Assembly: GCF_036409155.1 (NCBI RefSeq)
Contig: NZ_JAZGLW010000001.1
Location: forward strand, 3,348,001-3,412,000
From: Mycobacterium sp. 050128
Lineage (GTDB): Bacteria; Actinomycetota; Actinomycetes; Mycobacteriales; Mycobacteriaceae
Reading direction: 5' to 3'
Length of the DNA stretch: 64,000 bases
The notes under the pieces: generated by a model
The model's input: the letters and a program-made list of their open reading frames with translations, nothing else
What the model was told of the DNA's origin: nothing
Databases searched by the model: none
Shown: positions 20,789 through 29,705 of the stretch, piece by piece
Numbering within the stretch: the first letter of the stretch is position 1
Layout: each line of letters begins with the position of its first letter
Position numbers and translations under genes: made by a program

Positions 20789-21470
20789 GAACGACCGGCG
20801 GCCGGGCGTAGGGACCCCGCTGCACCGCGGACAGCCGGATCTCCGGCAGATCGACGGACGGGTCCACGGTGTCCAGCCAGGCGACCGCCCCGGCGACATC
20901 GGAGATCTGAATCGCGAACATCTCGAAGGGAACGTCGGCCAACATCTCGGTTTCCACTGGGCCCGGCGTGACGATGTGCACGGCGATGCCGTCGCGGTCG
21001 ACTTCGAGCGCCAGGGCGCGGGCGAACGCGTTCATGCCGGCTTTCGACGCGGAGTAGGCGGTGCGGGCCATCATCGGCTCGTGAGCGGCCGACGACGAGA
21101 TGAATACGAACCGGGATCCGGGGTGCATCCGCGGCAGCATCGCGGCGGTCACCACGAAGCACGAATCCAGGTTGGCTTTGATGATGGTCTGCCACTGCTC
21201 GAAAGTCTGCTTGCGCGCATACGTTCCGCCGAGCGCGCCGGCGGCGTGAACGACAAGGTCGACCGTCTCCAAAGTGCTTATCGCAGTGGCGAATCCGTCC
21301 GGATCGGATGCGTCGGCCACGATGTGACGGGCCCCGATCTCCTCGGCGGCCGCGCGTAATGGATCCTCGCGGCGGGCCACCAGGACCACGTCGTAACCGA
21401 GTTCGGCGAGCTTGCGCCCGCAGCCTTTTCCGATCCCGCCGCTGCCGCCGGTGACCAACGCGGTTCGCAT
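20751..21470 (-). CDS. Short-chain dehydrogenase/reductase
   Basis: A 239-aa classical SDR: TGGSGGIG cofactor loop at residues 7-14, VARREDPL, NAG-equivalent VHAAGAL, catalytic Ser in ISSSAA (about 125-127), and YSASK with Tyr139 and Lys143. VARR after the second strand suggests NADP(H) preference. It probably oxidises or reduces a hydroxy/keto intermediate of the surrounding pathway. The start at 21470 gives the standard N-terminus (MRTALVTGG). It lies just downstream of the GntR regulator in the same direction, so the two may be co-transcribed. Confidence 0.9.
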   Translation of the reverse strand: MRTALVTGGSGGIGKGCGRKLAELGYDVVLVARREDPLRAAAEEIGARHIVADASDPDGFATAISTLETVDLVVHAAGALGGTYARKQTFEQWQTIIKANLDSCFVVTAAMLPRMHPGSRFVFISSSAAHEPMMARTAYSASKAGMNAFARALALEVDRDGIAVHIVTPGPVETEMLADVPFEMFAIQISDVAGAVAWLDTVDPSVDLPEIRLSAVQRGPYARPPVVPSEARRRRQGTA

Positions 21471-21487
21471 GTCGATGGGTGGCTTCC

Positions 21488-22321
21488 TCAGGACTGCCGG
21501 AGATCGCGCGGGCGTGACCCTGAACGAGAATGAGCCTGCGGCGAAAGCGCATAGATCCGTTGGCTGGGCCGACCGGCCAGCACATAGGTCTGCGTATCGG
21601 CGAGGTGACGTCCCGCGATGCGCCGCGCCCGGTCGACGTCGCCCTCCGCAATGGTCTCGGCCAGCTTGACGTGGGTGTTGAGGACCGCACGCCGCTGGGT
21701 CAGCGAGGGATAGGTGCCGCGCGCCGCGCTCTCGTCGGCCCATTGACGCTCGTGGCTGCTCCACAGCGTCTCCAGGCTGCCGACGACCGCGATGATGGTG
21801 TGGTTTCCGCAGCCCTGCACGATGAGATCGTGGAACTGGCGGCCGATTTCGGTGAACAGTCGTCCGTCGTCGAGGTGCTCGGCCATCGAATCGTTGACCT
21901 GCTTGAGTTCTGGCACCAGGGTGTCCGCCCGGTCCGGCCGCTGCGCCGCCAGTGCGGCGCACGCGGGCTCGAGTTCCTGCAACGCCATGCCCAGGTCTTC
22001 GACCTGAACGGCCTCGCTCTGCAGCAACAGTCCGAGCATGTAGGCCGCGCTGGTCTTGGCCGGTGCGTGCACGACGGCGCCGCCACGGTTCCCGCGGCGC
22101 ACCGACACCAGGCCCTCGGTCTCCAGAATGCGCAGCGCCTCGCGCAGCGAGACCAGGCTGACGTTGAACTGTTCGACCAGTACTTCCTGGCGCGGCAGCA
22201 GATCGCCGTCGGCGAGGTCGCCGTCGATGATCTGCCGGCGCAGTTCGTCGGCTACGATTTCGGCGATCCTCGGCGCCGACAACCGGCGACGGGCATCGGG
22301 CCCAATTCCCAGGGTGGTCAT
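21488..22321 (-). CDS. GntR-family (FadR subfamily) transcriptional regulator
   Basis: A 277-aa regulator. Residues about 15-80 are a winged helix (VADELRRQIIDGDLADGDLLPRQEVLVEQFNVSLVSLREALRILETEGLV). The C-terminal part is an all-helical FCD effector domain with ligand/metal residues visible in FHDLIVQGCGNHTI and LNTHVKLAE. Start at 22321 with GAGGATTGG upstream. It is divergent from the large CoA-transferase, and the intergenic gap contains an inverted repeat that could be its operator. FCD-domain regulators usually answer to carboxylic acids or acyl-CoA, which fits a catabolic cluster. Confidence 0.9.
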   Translation of the reverse strand: MTTLGIGPDARRRLSAPRIAEIVADELRRQIIDGDLADGDLLPRQEVLVEQFNVSLVSLREALRILETEGLVSVRRGNRGGAVVHAPAKTSAAYMLGLLLQSEAVQVEDLGMALQELEPACAALAAQRPDRADTLVPELKQVNDSMAEHLDDGRLFTEIGRQFHDLIVQGCGNHTIIAVVGSLETLWSSHERQWADESAARGTYPSLTQRRAVLNTHVKLAETIAEGDVDRARRIAGRHLADTQTYVLAGRPSQRIYALSPQAHSRSGSRPRDLRQS

Positions 22322-22375
22322 CCAATCCTCGCAGGAGCAGCGGGAAGAGCGGCGAGCGCGCACTCAGCTGGCTTA

Positions 22376-22404
22376 GCTATTTTAGCAGTAATGATATAAA
22401 TAGC
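22376..22404. promoter_or_regulatory. Inverted repeat in the GntR/CoA-transferase divergent gap
   Basis: GCTATTT (22376-22382) and AAATAGC (22398-22404) are perfect 7-base arms separated by 15 nt, in an AT-rich stretch unlike the flanking genes. The position between divergent regulator and target gene is typical for a GntR operator and overlapping promoters. The spacing is wider than for most FadR-type sites, so this is tentative. Confidence 0.45.
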
Positions 22405-22435
22405 ATCTCTGATCGCGTGTCGATCGGAAGGGCGG

Positions 22436-24826
22436 ATGCAATTGAGCCAGGGGTCTGACGACCGTCCGACACCGCTGCACGAGCTGCGGGTCGTCGAGAT
22501 CAGCGACCGGATAGCTGGCAGCTACTGCGGCAAGTTGCTGGTCGACGCCGGGGCGCGGGTGCGCAAAATCGAACCGCCGCAAGGCGATTGGCTGCGGCGC
22601 TATTCGGCGTCGTGTTCGCCGGTGCCCGACGACCAGGCGTCGCCGTTCTACAGCTACCTCAACGCCGGCAAGCAGAGCATGACGTTTGCGCCCGGCTCGC
22701 AGCGTTTGCGTGCCGAATTGGCGGCCGCCGACGTGATCATCCTCACCGCCGGCCGGTCGCGCGCCGCAGCGCTGGGCATCGATCCGCGTCGGCTGCTCGC
22801 GGACGCACCGCAGGCGGTAGTCGTCACGATCTCCGACTTCGGCTGGACCGGACCCTATGCCGACCGCGCTGCCAGCGAGTTCACCCTGCAGGCATGGGCC
22901 GGCTCGCCCGGTTTCCGCGGCGATCCGGCCGGGCCCCCGATCTCGATCGGTGGCGACCTGGGGGAGTACATGGGCGGTGTGTTCGCCGCGTTCGGCGCGC
23001 TGGCCGTGCGTCGTCGCGTCGAGCACGGCGGTCCCGGTGAGCATCTCGACCTCTCGATGCTCGAGGCGATGACGCTGATGCAGAGCAGCGAATGGCTGCA
23101 TTCGCAGTTGTTGCGGGTGCCGCCGATCAGCCGCACCACCGAAGTCCCGTCGATCGAGCTGGCCAAGGACGGCTACGTCGGGATCACCATGGTGACCGGT
23201 CAGCAATGGCTCGACTTCCTGGCGATGGTCGAGTGCCCGGCCCTGGAAGAGATTGAGCACCTGCGTTTTCAGATCGGCCGGTGGGCCTATCGTGACCTGA
23301 TTCGCGAGCAGATCGGCCCGTGGTTGGCCGAACGCACCGTCGCGGAGATCGTCGAGCTCGGCCAACTGTTCCGGCTGCCGATCGCGGCACTGGGTAACGG
23401 CGCCACCATCCGGGAAATGGAATACGCCACCGAACGCGGGGTATTCCGGCGCAACCCCGCCGGCTTTCATCAGCCCCGCGCGCCGTGGCTGATGTCGGCG
23501 TGCGCGGCGGCCCCGGTCGGCGAGACCGCCGCTCCGGGCGCCGACAACGACGAATCACCCTGGCGCACAAGGGGACCCGAAGCCGAGGCGGCGTCGCGGA
23601 CCCGGCCGCTGGAAGGGGTCCGGATCGTCGACCTGACCGCGTTCTGGGCCGGGCCGGCGGCAACCCACCTGCTGGCGGCGTTCGGCGCGGAGGTGATCAA
23701 GGTCGAGTCGATCCAGCGTCCCGACGGCATTCGGTACTCCGGCGGGATGCGCAAGGACGTGGACGACTGGTGGGAGTACGGCTGGGTGTTCCACGCGATG
23801 AACACCAACAAGCGTTCGGTCACATTGGATTTGGGCTCCGAAGAGGGGCGGCGGCTGTTCAAGAAACTGGTGGCCGGTGCCGACGTCGTGATCGAGAACT
23901 TCTCACCGCGCGTGATGGACCAGTTCGGCCTGACCGCCGACGTGCTGCTCGGGGTCAATCCCAAGCTCGTCGTCGCCCGGATGCCCGCGTTCGGGTTGGA
24001 CGGCCCGTGGCGCGACCGGGTCGGATTTGCCCCCACGATGGAACAGCTCGCCGGGCTGGCCTGGGTGACCGGACTGCCCGATGCCCCGCCGGTGGCGCCG
24101 CGCGGCGCCTGCGATCCGCTGGCCGGGGTGCACGCCGCCTTCGCCGTGCTGGCCGCGCTGAGCTTCACCGAACGCACCGGAACGGGTCAGCAGCTGGAGC
24201 TACCGATGCTCGAGACGGTGCTCAACGCCGCCGCGATACAGGCGATCGAATACGAGGTATACGGAAAGACTCTGAGCCGCAACGGCAATCGTGGTTTCGG
24301 GGGATTGATCCAGAACCTGTACCGGTGTACCGGCGACGACGATTGGATCGCGGTCACCGTGCGCGACGACCAGCAGTGGTCCGCACTCGTCGATGTGATG
24401 GGGCGCCCGGCCTGGTGTGACGAGGGTCTGGGCACCGCCGACGGACGACGCGAGCGCGCCGACGACATCGACGACCGGCTGCGGCAGTGGTTCGCCGCGC
24501 AGCCCCTGGAGTCGACGGTGGAGCGGCTGGCGAGCGCGGGCGTGCCTGCGGCGCCGGTGGTCTCGCCGTCGCTGGTGACCGAGAATCCCCAACTGCGCGA
24601 CCGGGGCTTTTTCGAAGAGCTGCAGCACGCGAGCATCGGGTCGGCCCTGTATCCGTGCCCGCCGTTCGCTTCGCTTACCGGACAGGATCGGTGGCTGCTT
24701 CGCCCACCGCCGCTGCTGGGCGAGCACAATGGAGAAGTACTGCGCGATCGGTGCGGGCTGACCGACGAAGAACTGGCGAACCTCGCTGCCGGCGGCGTGA
24801 TCGGAACCCGCCCGAAGGGCCTATAA
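22436..24826 (+). CDS. Double-domain CaiB/BaiF family (type III) CoA-transferase
   Basis: A 796-aa protein with two tandem CaiB/BaiF domains, residues about 12-370 and 385-785. Each has the N-terminal RVVEISDRIAGSYCGKLL / RIVDLTAFWAGPAATHLL signature, and each has the GP(W/Y) ... F segment. The acidic position corresponding to the formyl-CoA transferase nucleophile Asp appears as Glu in both halves (MLEAM and MLETV). Family members move CoA between acids without ATP. It probably provides another route for activating the pathway substrate. It is followed after 11 nt by the ferredoxin gene with a strong AAGGAGG site, indicating one transcript. Confidence 0.88.
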   Translation: MQLSQGSDDRPTPLHELRVVEISDRIAGSYCGKLLVDAGARVRKIEPPQGDWLRRYSASCSPVPDDQASPFYSYLNAGKQSMTFAPGSQRLRAELAAADVIILTAGRSRAAALGIDPRRLLADAPQAVVVTISDFGWTGPYADRAASEFTLQAWAGSPGFRGDPAGPPISIGGDLGEYMGGVFAAFGALAVRRRVEHGGPGEHLDLSMLEAMTLMQSSEWLHSQLLRVPPISRTTEVPSIELAKDGYVGITMVTGQQWLDFLAMVECPALEEIEHLRFQIGRWAYRDLIREQIGPWLAERTVAEIVELGQLFRLPIAALGNGATIREMEYATERGVFRRNPAGFHQPRAPWLMSACAAAPVGETAAPGADNDESPWRTRGPEAEAASRTRPLEGVRIVDLTAFWAGPAATHLLAAFGAEVIKVESIQRPDGIRYSGGMRKDVDDWWEYGWVFHAMNTNKRSVTLDLGSEEGRRLFKKLVAGADVVIENFSPRVMDQFGLTADVLLGVNPKLVVARMPAFGLDGPWRDRVGFAPTMEQLAGLAWVTGLPDAPPVAPRGACDPLAGVHAAFAVLAALSFTERTGTGQQLELPMLETVLNAAAIQAIEYEVYGKTLSRNGNRGFGGLIQNLYRCTGDDDWIAVTVRDDQQWSALVDVMGRPAWCDEGLGTADGRRERADDIDDRLRQWFAAQPLESTVERLASAGVPAAPVVSPSLVTENPQLRDRGFFEELQHASIGSALYPCPPFASLTGQDRWLLRPPPLLGEHNGEVLRDRCGLTDEELANLAAGGVIGTRPKGL

Positions 24827-24837
24827 GGAGGCAACTG

Positions 24838-25029
24838 ATGCGCGTGACCGTCGACGAGACCTTGTGCGAGGCCAACGGCTTTTGTGAATCGCTGGCCCAG
24901 GACATCTTCGAACTGGGCGACGAGGACGTGGTGCAGATTGCGGACGGTCCGGTGCCGCCGGATCGCGAGATTGACGTGCGCGCCGCCGTGGAGCAATGCC
25001 CCAAGGCCGCACTGCGCTTGCAGGACTGA
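24838..25029 (+). CDS. Small 3Fe-4S ferredoxin
   Basis: A 63-aa ferredoxin. Cysteines lie in CEANGFC (positions 10 and 16) and QCPKAA. The missing second Cys of a 4Fe-4S motif is replaced by Asn13, giving the mycobacterial CxxNxxC...CP pattern of 3Fe-4S ferredoxins that feed electrons to cytochromes P450. The start is taken at ATG 24838 with AAGGAGG seven bases upstream; a longer frame exists but overlaps the CoA-transferase throughout. The P450 gene just downstream on the opposite strand is the obvious partner. Confidence 0.93.
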   Translation: MRVTVDETLCEANGFCESLAQDIFELGDEDVVQIADGPVPPDREIDVRAAVEQCPKAALRLQD

Positions 25030-25116
25030 CTCGCCTGTCGACGGCGAGCGCCGGAAAGGCCCGAGTGTGGGGGTGCCCCAGTCGCGCCGCGACGGGGGAG
25101 AGTCGGGCAATCTGAC

Positions 25117-26355
25117 TCAGCGCCGTTCGGTCAGGGAGATCGGCATCTCGTCGTAGATCGACATGTTGGTGGTCAGGTTCGGATACGACACGGTGGCCTG
25201 CCCGATTTCGATGCGATCGCAGCGCAGCAGCAGCTCGTCCAGCACGGCCCGTAGCTCGGCGCGTGCCAGCATCGCGCCCAGACAGTGGTGCGGCCCGCCG
25301 CCGCCGAACGCGACGTGCGGGTTGGGTTGCCGGCCGATGTCGAAGGTGAACGGCGATTCGAAGACCTCCTCGTCGCGGTTGGCCGAACGCAGCATCGACA
25401 CCACCCGTTCGCCCGCGGGGATGTGCTGGCCGTCCATCTCCACGTCGACCTTCGCGGTGCGGGTCCAGTACGCCACCGGGGAGGCCCAGCGCAGCACCTC
25501 CTCGACGGCGCCGGGCCGCACCGCTTCATCCGCGCGATAGCGTTCGATCTGCTCCGGATTGGCGACGAACGCCTGTAGCCCCATCGCCAGAGCGTTCTTG
25601 GTGGTGTCGCTGCCGGCGAACGCGAGCACGAAGAAGAAGAACTCCAGCTCGTTTTCGGGCAGGCGAAACTCCTCGCCGTCGTCGCCGGTGATCACCGCGG
25701 TCGCCAGCGTGCTCCAGATGTCATCGGTCGGGTTGTCGCGCTTGTGGGCGGTCAGCTCCATCGCGTATGCGAAGACCGAGCCGAAGAGCTCGAGCTCTAC
25801 CTTCCCGCTCGGACCTGCCTCGGGTGCGAGCGCCTTCAGAATGCGGTCGAAGATGTCGAAGATTCGCGGCCGGTCTGCGTCCGGGATGCCGATGATGTCG
25901 CCGATCACCGTCATCGGCAACGCGTCGGCAACGTCGGAGATCCAGTCCCCGCCGCTCGTGGCGAGCAACGCGTCGACCAGCTGCGCCGCTCGCGCCCGGA
26001 TGCCGTCCTCCAGCTTGGCGATCGCGCGTGGATTGAAGGCGTTGGAGATGAGTTTGCGGCGCTTGTTCAGTTCCGGCGGGTCCAGCGTGATGATCGTTGG
26101 GGACGACGAGAACAGGGCGACCGGCTGGATGAGCGGGCCGTCGGCCGCGGTGAACGATTCGGTGTCGCGGTGCAGGCGCACCGCATGCCGGTGCTTGGTC
26201 GCGACCCAGAATTGGCGCTTGACCGTGTCGGCGACACCCGGTGTCAGGTCGTGCCGGAAAAGTGGCCTGGTGTGCCGCAACTCGGCGAACAATTCGTCGG
26301 GAAAACCGTTACGCCACAACGCGAAATCGGCTAGGTCCACTGCAGCAGTAGTCAT
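25117..26355 (-). CDS. Cytochrome P450
   Basis: A 412-aa soluble P450. I-helix oxygen-binding motif AFAGSDTTKNA, ExxR pair in EEVLRW, and haem-ligand loop FGGGGPHHCLGAMLAR with Cys358. The start at 26355 removes a 20-residue unsupported extension. The CYP family cannot be named with confidence; the haem loop resembles the CYP124/125/142/188-190 neighbourhood that hydroxylates lipids and sterols. It converges on the ferredoxin gene across 87 nt. It is probably a monooxygenase for an early hydroxylation in the 14-35 kb pathway. Confidence 0.93.
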   Translation of the reverse strand: MTTAAVDLADFALWRNGFPDELFAELRHTRPLFRHDLTPGVADTVKRQFWVATKHRHAVRLHRDTESFTAADGPLIQPVALFSSSPTIITLDPPELNKRRKLISNAFNPRAIAKLEDGIRARAAQLVDALLATSGGDWISDVADALPMTVIGDIIGIPDADRPRIFDIFDRILKALAPEAGPSGKVELELFGSVFAYAMELTAHKRDNPTDDIWSTLATAVITGDDGEEFRLPENELEFFFFVLAFAGSDTTKNALAMGLQAFVANPEQIERYRADEAVRPGAVEEVLRWASPVAYWTRTAKVDVEMDGQHIPAGERVVSMLRSANRDEEVFESPFTFDIGRQPNPHVAFGGGGPHHCLGAMLARAELRAVLDELLLRCDRIEIGQATVSYPNLTTNMSIYDEMPISLTERR

Positions 26356-26508
26356 GTGAAACCCCGCTCGCTCTCCAGCCACGCGACATCCGGCAGCCGC
26401 CGCATTGACGTTCAATGATTAAAATAGTAAAAATAGACTTTAGTCGCCCAAACGCGGTGAGGTAAGAGCGGCCCAAATGCGCCCGGCCGCGTGGGAAACG
26501 GAGTTCTC
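26356..26508. promoter_or_regulatory. Divergent promoter region between P450 and Rieske oxygenase
   Basis: A 153-nt gap between divergent genes. It holds an AT-rich core, ATGATTAAAATAGTAAAAAT (about 26417-26436), matching the style of AT-rich elements upstream of the other units in this cluster. No clean palindrome was found. Confidence 0.4.
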
Positions 26509-27618
26509 GTGACGAATACGATCTCAGAGACGGACCCGTCGGAACAGGAGTTCGGACAGTCCGGCATTGCGTTGTCCACCTATCGGTTCCCGACCGGGTG
26601 GTTCATCGTCGCCTTCGCCGACGACGTCAAGCCCGGCGACGTCAAGCGCCTGCACTACTTCGGCGAGGAGCTGGTGTTGTTCCGCACGGCTTCCGGCAAG
26701 GTCAACGTGCTGGACGCCTACTGCCAGCACCTCGGCGCCAACATGGGCGTCGGCGGCACCGTCGACAACGAGAACATCGTCTGTCCCTGGCACGGCTGGC
26801 AGTGGCGCGGCGACGGCAGCAACGCGCTGATCCCGTACAGCAAGATCGGCTGCAAGAACAACGTCCGCATCCGCACCTATCCGACGATGGAGTGGTACGG
26901 CTTCGTCCTGGTCTGGCACGAACGCCACGGCCGGGCACCGTACTGGCAGCCGCCGGCGCTGCCCGAACTGGAAACCGGCGAGTACTACCCGCTGCACCCG
27001 CACAGCCGGATGCTCAACCGGGTCAAGGTGCACGCGCAGATGATCATCGAGAATGCGGCCGACCCGTATCACGTGCAGTACGTACACAAGGCCGCTAACC
27101 CGGCCAATACGGCCTCGTTCGAAGTGGCGGGCTATCACCTGCACGCCACCGTCAACGCCCACTTCGGTGGGGGCCGGGCCAAGACGTGGTTGACGCCCAA
27201 CGGGCCGGTCGACGCCAAGATCGTTTACGACAATTACTCTTTGGGGCTGGGGCTCGTCCGCTTCCCGAGTGACCTGGTGGCCACCATCGAGGTCACCGGC
27301 CAGACGCCGGTCGACGAGGACTACACCGACTACTTCTATACCCAGGCTTCCGTCCGCGAGCCCGGCGACACCGGCGACGAGCCCACTGGCCGGGCCGCGA
27401 AATTCCTGGCGCTGCAACAACAAGTCATCAAACAGGACTTCTTCACCTGGGAGAACATGAAGTACCTGGAGAAGCCGAACCTGGCTCCCGAGGAGGCACG
27501 CGACTATGCGGCGCTGCGGCGCTGGGCGCACCGCTTCTACCCGGACGTCGAGCCGTCGCCTCACGACTTCGGGTACACCGCCGGCGGCGAGCCCGACCCG
27601 GCGGCCGCGAAAGCCTAA
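26509..27618 (+). CDS. Rieske non-haem iron oxygenase, KshA-like
   Basis: A 369-aa terminal oxygenase. Rieske [2Fe-2S] ligands Cys72, His74, Cys92 and His95 (YCQHLGANMG ... CPWHGWQWRGDG). Mononuclear iron ligands in ENAADPYHVQYVH: His188 and His193 with Asp185 nearby. The VPYxK-like IPYSKIG stretch and overall length resemble KshA, the 3-ketosteroid 9-alpha-hydroxylase oxygenase, but identity as KshA is not claimed. GTG at 26509 with GGAG upstream is preferred to the GTG at 26491. The stop is followed directly by the start of the acyl-CoA synthetase. No reductase gene is visible in the window. Confidence 0.9.
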   Translation: MTNTISETDPSEQEFGQSGIALSTYRFPTGWFIVAFADDVKPGDVKRLHYFGEELVLFRTASGKVNVLDAYCQHLGANMGVGGTVDNENIVCPWHGWQWRGDGSNALIPYSKIGCKNNVRIRTYPTMEWYGFVLVWHERHGRAPYWQPPALPELETGEYYPLHPHSRMLNRVKVHAQMIIENAADPYHVQYVHKAANPANTASFEVAGYHLHATVNAHFGGGRAKTWLTPNGPVDAKIVYDNYSLGLGLVRFPSDLVATIEVTGQTPVDEDYTDYFYTQASVREPGDTGDEPTGRAAKFLALQQQVIKQDFFTWENMKYLEKPNLAPEEARDYAALRRWAHRFYPDVEPSPHDFGYTAGGEPDPAAAKA

Positions 27619-27621
27619 GTG

Positions 27622-29205
27622 ATGCATTCGGTTCGGAGTAAGCCCCCGGGCCCCTCCGATTTCGGCGTGGCTCGTTTCACCGTTCCGGACGTGTTGGATC
27701 GCCGGGCCGAGCAGTACCCCGATCGGGTGATGATGTCGATCGCCGGGATCGAGGTGACGTTCGAGCAGATGCGGCAGCGCTCCTGCGCGGCGGCGAACAT
27801 GCTCAGCGAATTAGGCGTGGGCCGCGGCGACGGGGTGGCGTTGTTCACCGGAACCTGCCCGGAATGGGTGTACTTCTGGCTGGGTGCGGCCCGCGTCGGC
27901 GCGGTGAGCGCGGCGGTCAACGCCGCGAACAAGGGAGACTTCCTGCTGCACAGCCTGCAGTTGGCGCGGGCCAAGGTGATTGTCACCGACCCCGAGCGCC
28001 GTGTGCGCGTCGACGAAGTTGCCGACCGGCTGGACACGGTGACCGACGTTGTGGTGCAAGATGATTCGCTTCGTGCGGCCCTCAACGCCGGAGCTGCCCG
28101 CGGTGCGGACAACCCGGCGCGGCACGGGGAGGTGGGGGCGTTGTTCTACACGTCGGGCACTACGGGACCGTCGAAAGCCGTTGCCACAACCTGGAATTAC
28201 CTGTTCTCGGTGGCCGCGACGGTTGCGTCGGCCTGGGAGTTGCAAGCGGGGGAGGCGTTGTGGACGGCGATGCCGTTGTTCCACTTGAGCGCCGCGCCCA
28301 GCGTGCTGGCCCCGATGCTGGTGGGCGCGACGACCGTGTTGGCGCAGTCCTTCCACCCCGGCCAGGTGTGGGATGACATCCGCACCCACGACGCGGTCGG
28401 CTTTGCCGGGGCCGGCGCGATGGTGTCGATGCTGTACAACCAGCCCCCCGACCCGAGCGACGCGGAGCTGCCGCTGCGGTTCATCTCCGCCGCGCCGATC
28501 GACGCCGGCTGCTACCACGACATCGAAAAGCGTTACGGCTGCCGCCTTGTCACGATGTACGGGATGACCGAGGCCTTCCCGATCGCGGTCAAGGGCGTGT
28601 CCGACGAGGGGGTGCCCGGAACATCGGGCCGGCCCAATCCCAACTTCGACGTGCGCATCGTCGACGACGACGGGAACGCGCTGCCCGCCGGCGTTGTGGG
28701 CGAGATCGCCTGCCGGGCCCGGCACCCGCACGTGATGAGCGAGGGCTACCTAGGCCAGGACGCGCGGGTGGACCCGCACCCGGAATGGTTTCGCACCGGT
28801 GATCTCGGCCGACTCGACGCCGATCAGAACCTGACCTATGTGGACCGCATCAAGGATTCGCTGCGCAGGCGCGGCGAGAACATCTCCTCGGTCGAAGTGG
28901 AACGGGTCGTGATGGGTCATCCCGCCGTCGCCGAGGCCGCAGCGATCGGGGTGCCCAGCGAATTGGGCGAGGACGACATCCTGCTCGTGGTCGCGCCGTG
29001 TCCGGACGCGGTGCTGGATTGCGCCGAGTTGCTCGACTTCTGCGCCGAGCGGATGCCCTACTTCTGCGTGCCCCGGTACGTCGACCAGGTCAACGAACTC
29101 CCGAAGAACGTTATCGGGCGGGTACGTAAAGATTTATTGCGCGCCAAAGGTTTAAGTTCAGGGGTCTGGGATCGCGAAGAATACGGATATATTGTTAAGC
29201 GGTAA
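27622..29205 (+). CDS. Acyl-CoA synthetase (class I adenylate-forming)
   Basis: A 527-aa AMP-binding ligase. The nucleotide loop is FYTSGTTGPSKAV, the adenine-binding motif is MYGMTEAFP, and YVDRIKDSLRRRGENISS is the hinge/A8 region with the conserved Arg-Gly. The C-terminal lysine of the A10 motif falls in NVIGRVRKDLL, where the usual PKT(P/G)K is altered. Starts at ATG 27622, or GTG 27619 directly after the upstream TAA. The last 100 bases and the gap after it are much more AT-rich than the rest of the gene. Confidence 0.9.
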   Translation: MHSVRSKPPGPSDFGVARFTVPDVLDRRAEQYPDRVMMSIAGIEVTFEQMRQRSCAAANMLSELGVGRGDGVALFTGTCPEWVYFWLGAARVGAVSAAVNAANKGDFLLHSLQLARAKVIVTDPERRVRVDEVADRLDTVTDVVVQDDSLRAALNAGAARGADNPARHGEVGALFYTSGTTGPSKAVATTWNYLFSVAATVASAWELQAGEALWTAMPLFHLSAAPSVLAPMLVGATTVLAQSFHPGQVWDDIRTHDAVGFAGAGAMVSMLYNQPPDPSDAELPLRFISAAPIDAGCYHDIEKRYGCRLVTMYGMTEAFPIAVKGVSDEGVPGTSGRPNPNFDVRIVDDDGNALPAGVVGEIACRARHPHVMSEGYLGQDARVDPHPEWFRTGDLGRLDADQNLTYVDRIKDSLRRRGENISSVEVERVVMGHPAVAEAAAIGVPSELGEDDILLVVAPCPDAVLDCAELLDFCAERMPYFCVPRYVDQVNELPKNVIGRVRKDLLRAKGLSSGVWDREEYGYIVKR

Positions 29206-29266
29206 GTAAAGTCGATGTTACGTAGTTCGTTTCTTTTTTCCTTCGGGGAGAGGCTGGCGAGTAGAA

Positions 29267-29692
29267 ATGACCTTGTCCTACCAGCAGGAACAGTTCCTGC
29301 ACGCCGCGACTGGCCGCGATGCGATCTTGAATCTGAACGCCCGGCACAATCGCGCATACTCCGACGGCGACCGCGATAGCTGGATCGCGACGTTTCGTCA
29401 TTCCGGTGCCAGCTTCGTTCGTGACGGTGAACTGTTCGCCGACCTTCGGCTGGCCTTCGACGGGGGCGAAGGGCAACGGTTGGTGACCATCGATCACGAG
29501 ATCGCGGTCGACGGTGTCCACGCGATGCAGCGTTGTGTCGCGGTGCTGTTCTCCGCCGCCTTCGGCGACACCACGCTGCGCGCCACCGGGACTTACCGGG
29601 ATGAGCTGATCTACGAGCGCGGCGGCTGGTACTACACGTCGCGCAACCTCTCCTGGGATGTGGTGCCGAGCCGGCATCCGCTCGTCATGTAA
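29267..29692 (+). CDS. SnoaL/NTF2-like protein
   Basis: A 141-aa protein of the NTF2 superfamily: an N-terminal helix with NARHNRAYSDGDRDSWIATF (the usual YxxAxxxxDxxxxxxLF pattern of SnoaL/ring-hydroxylating small-subunit-like proteins) and alternating strands ending in WYYTSRNLSWDVVPSRHPL. Such folds include dehydratases, isomerases (ketosteroid isomerase type) and dioxygenase beta subunits. The context, with a Rieske oxygenase and MaoC proteins, leaves all of these open. Confidence 0.75.
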   Translation: MTLSYQQEQFLHAATGRDAILNLNARHNRAYSDGDRDSWIATFRHSGASFVRDGELFADLRLAFDGGEGQRLVTIDHEIAVDGVHAMQRCVAVLFSAAFGDTTLRATGTYRDELIYERGGWYYTSRNLSWDVVPSRHPLVM

Positions 29693-29705
29693 GCGGCACC
29701 GATAC

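Noticed and set aside
25030..25116. Extra small gene between ferredoxin and P450
   Set aside because: 87 nt between convergent genes with no start or coding signature; it holds a CGAGTGTG motif and probably termination signals.
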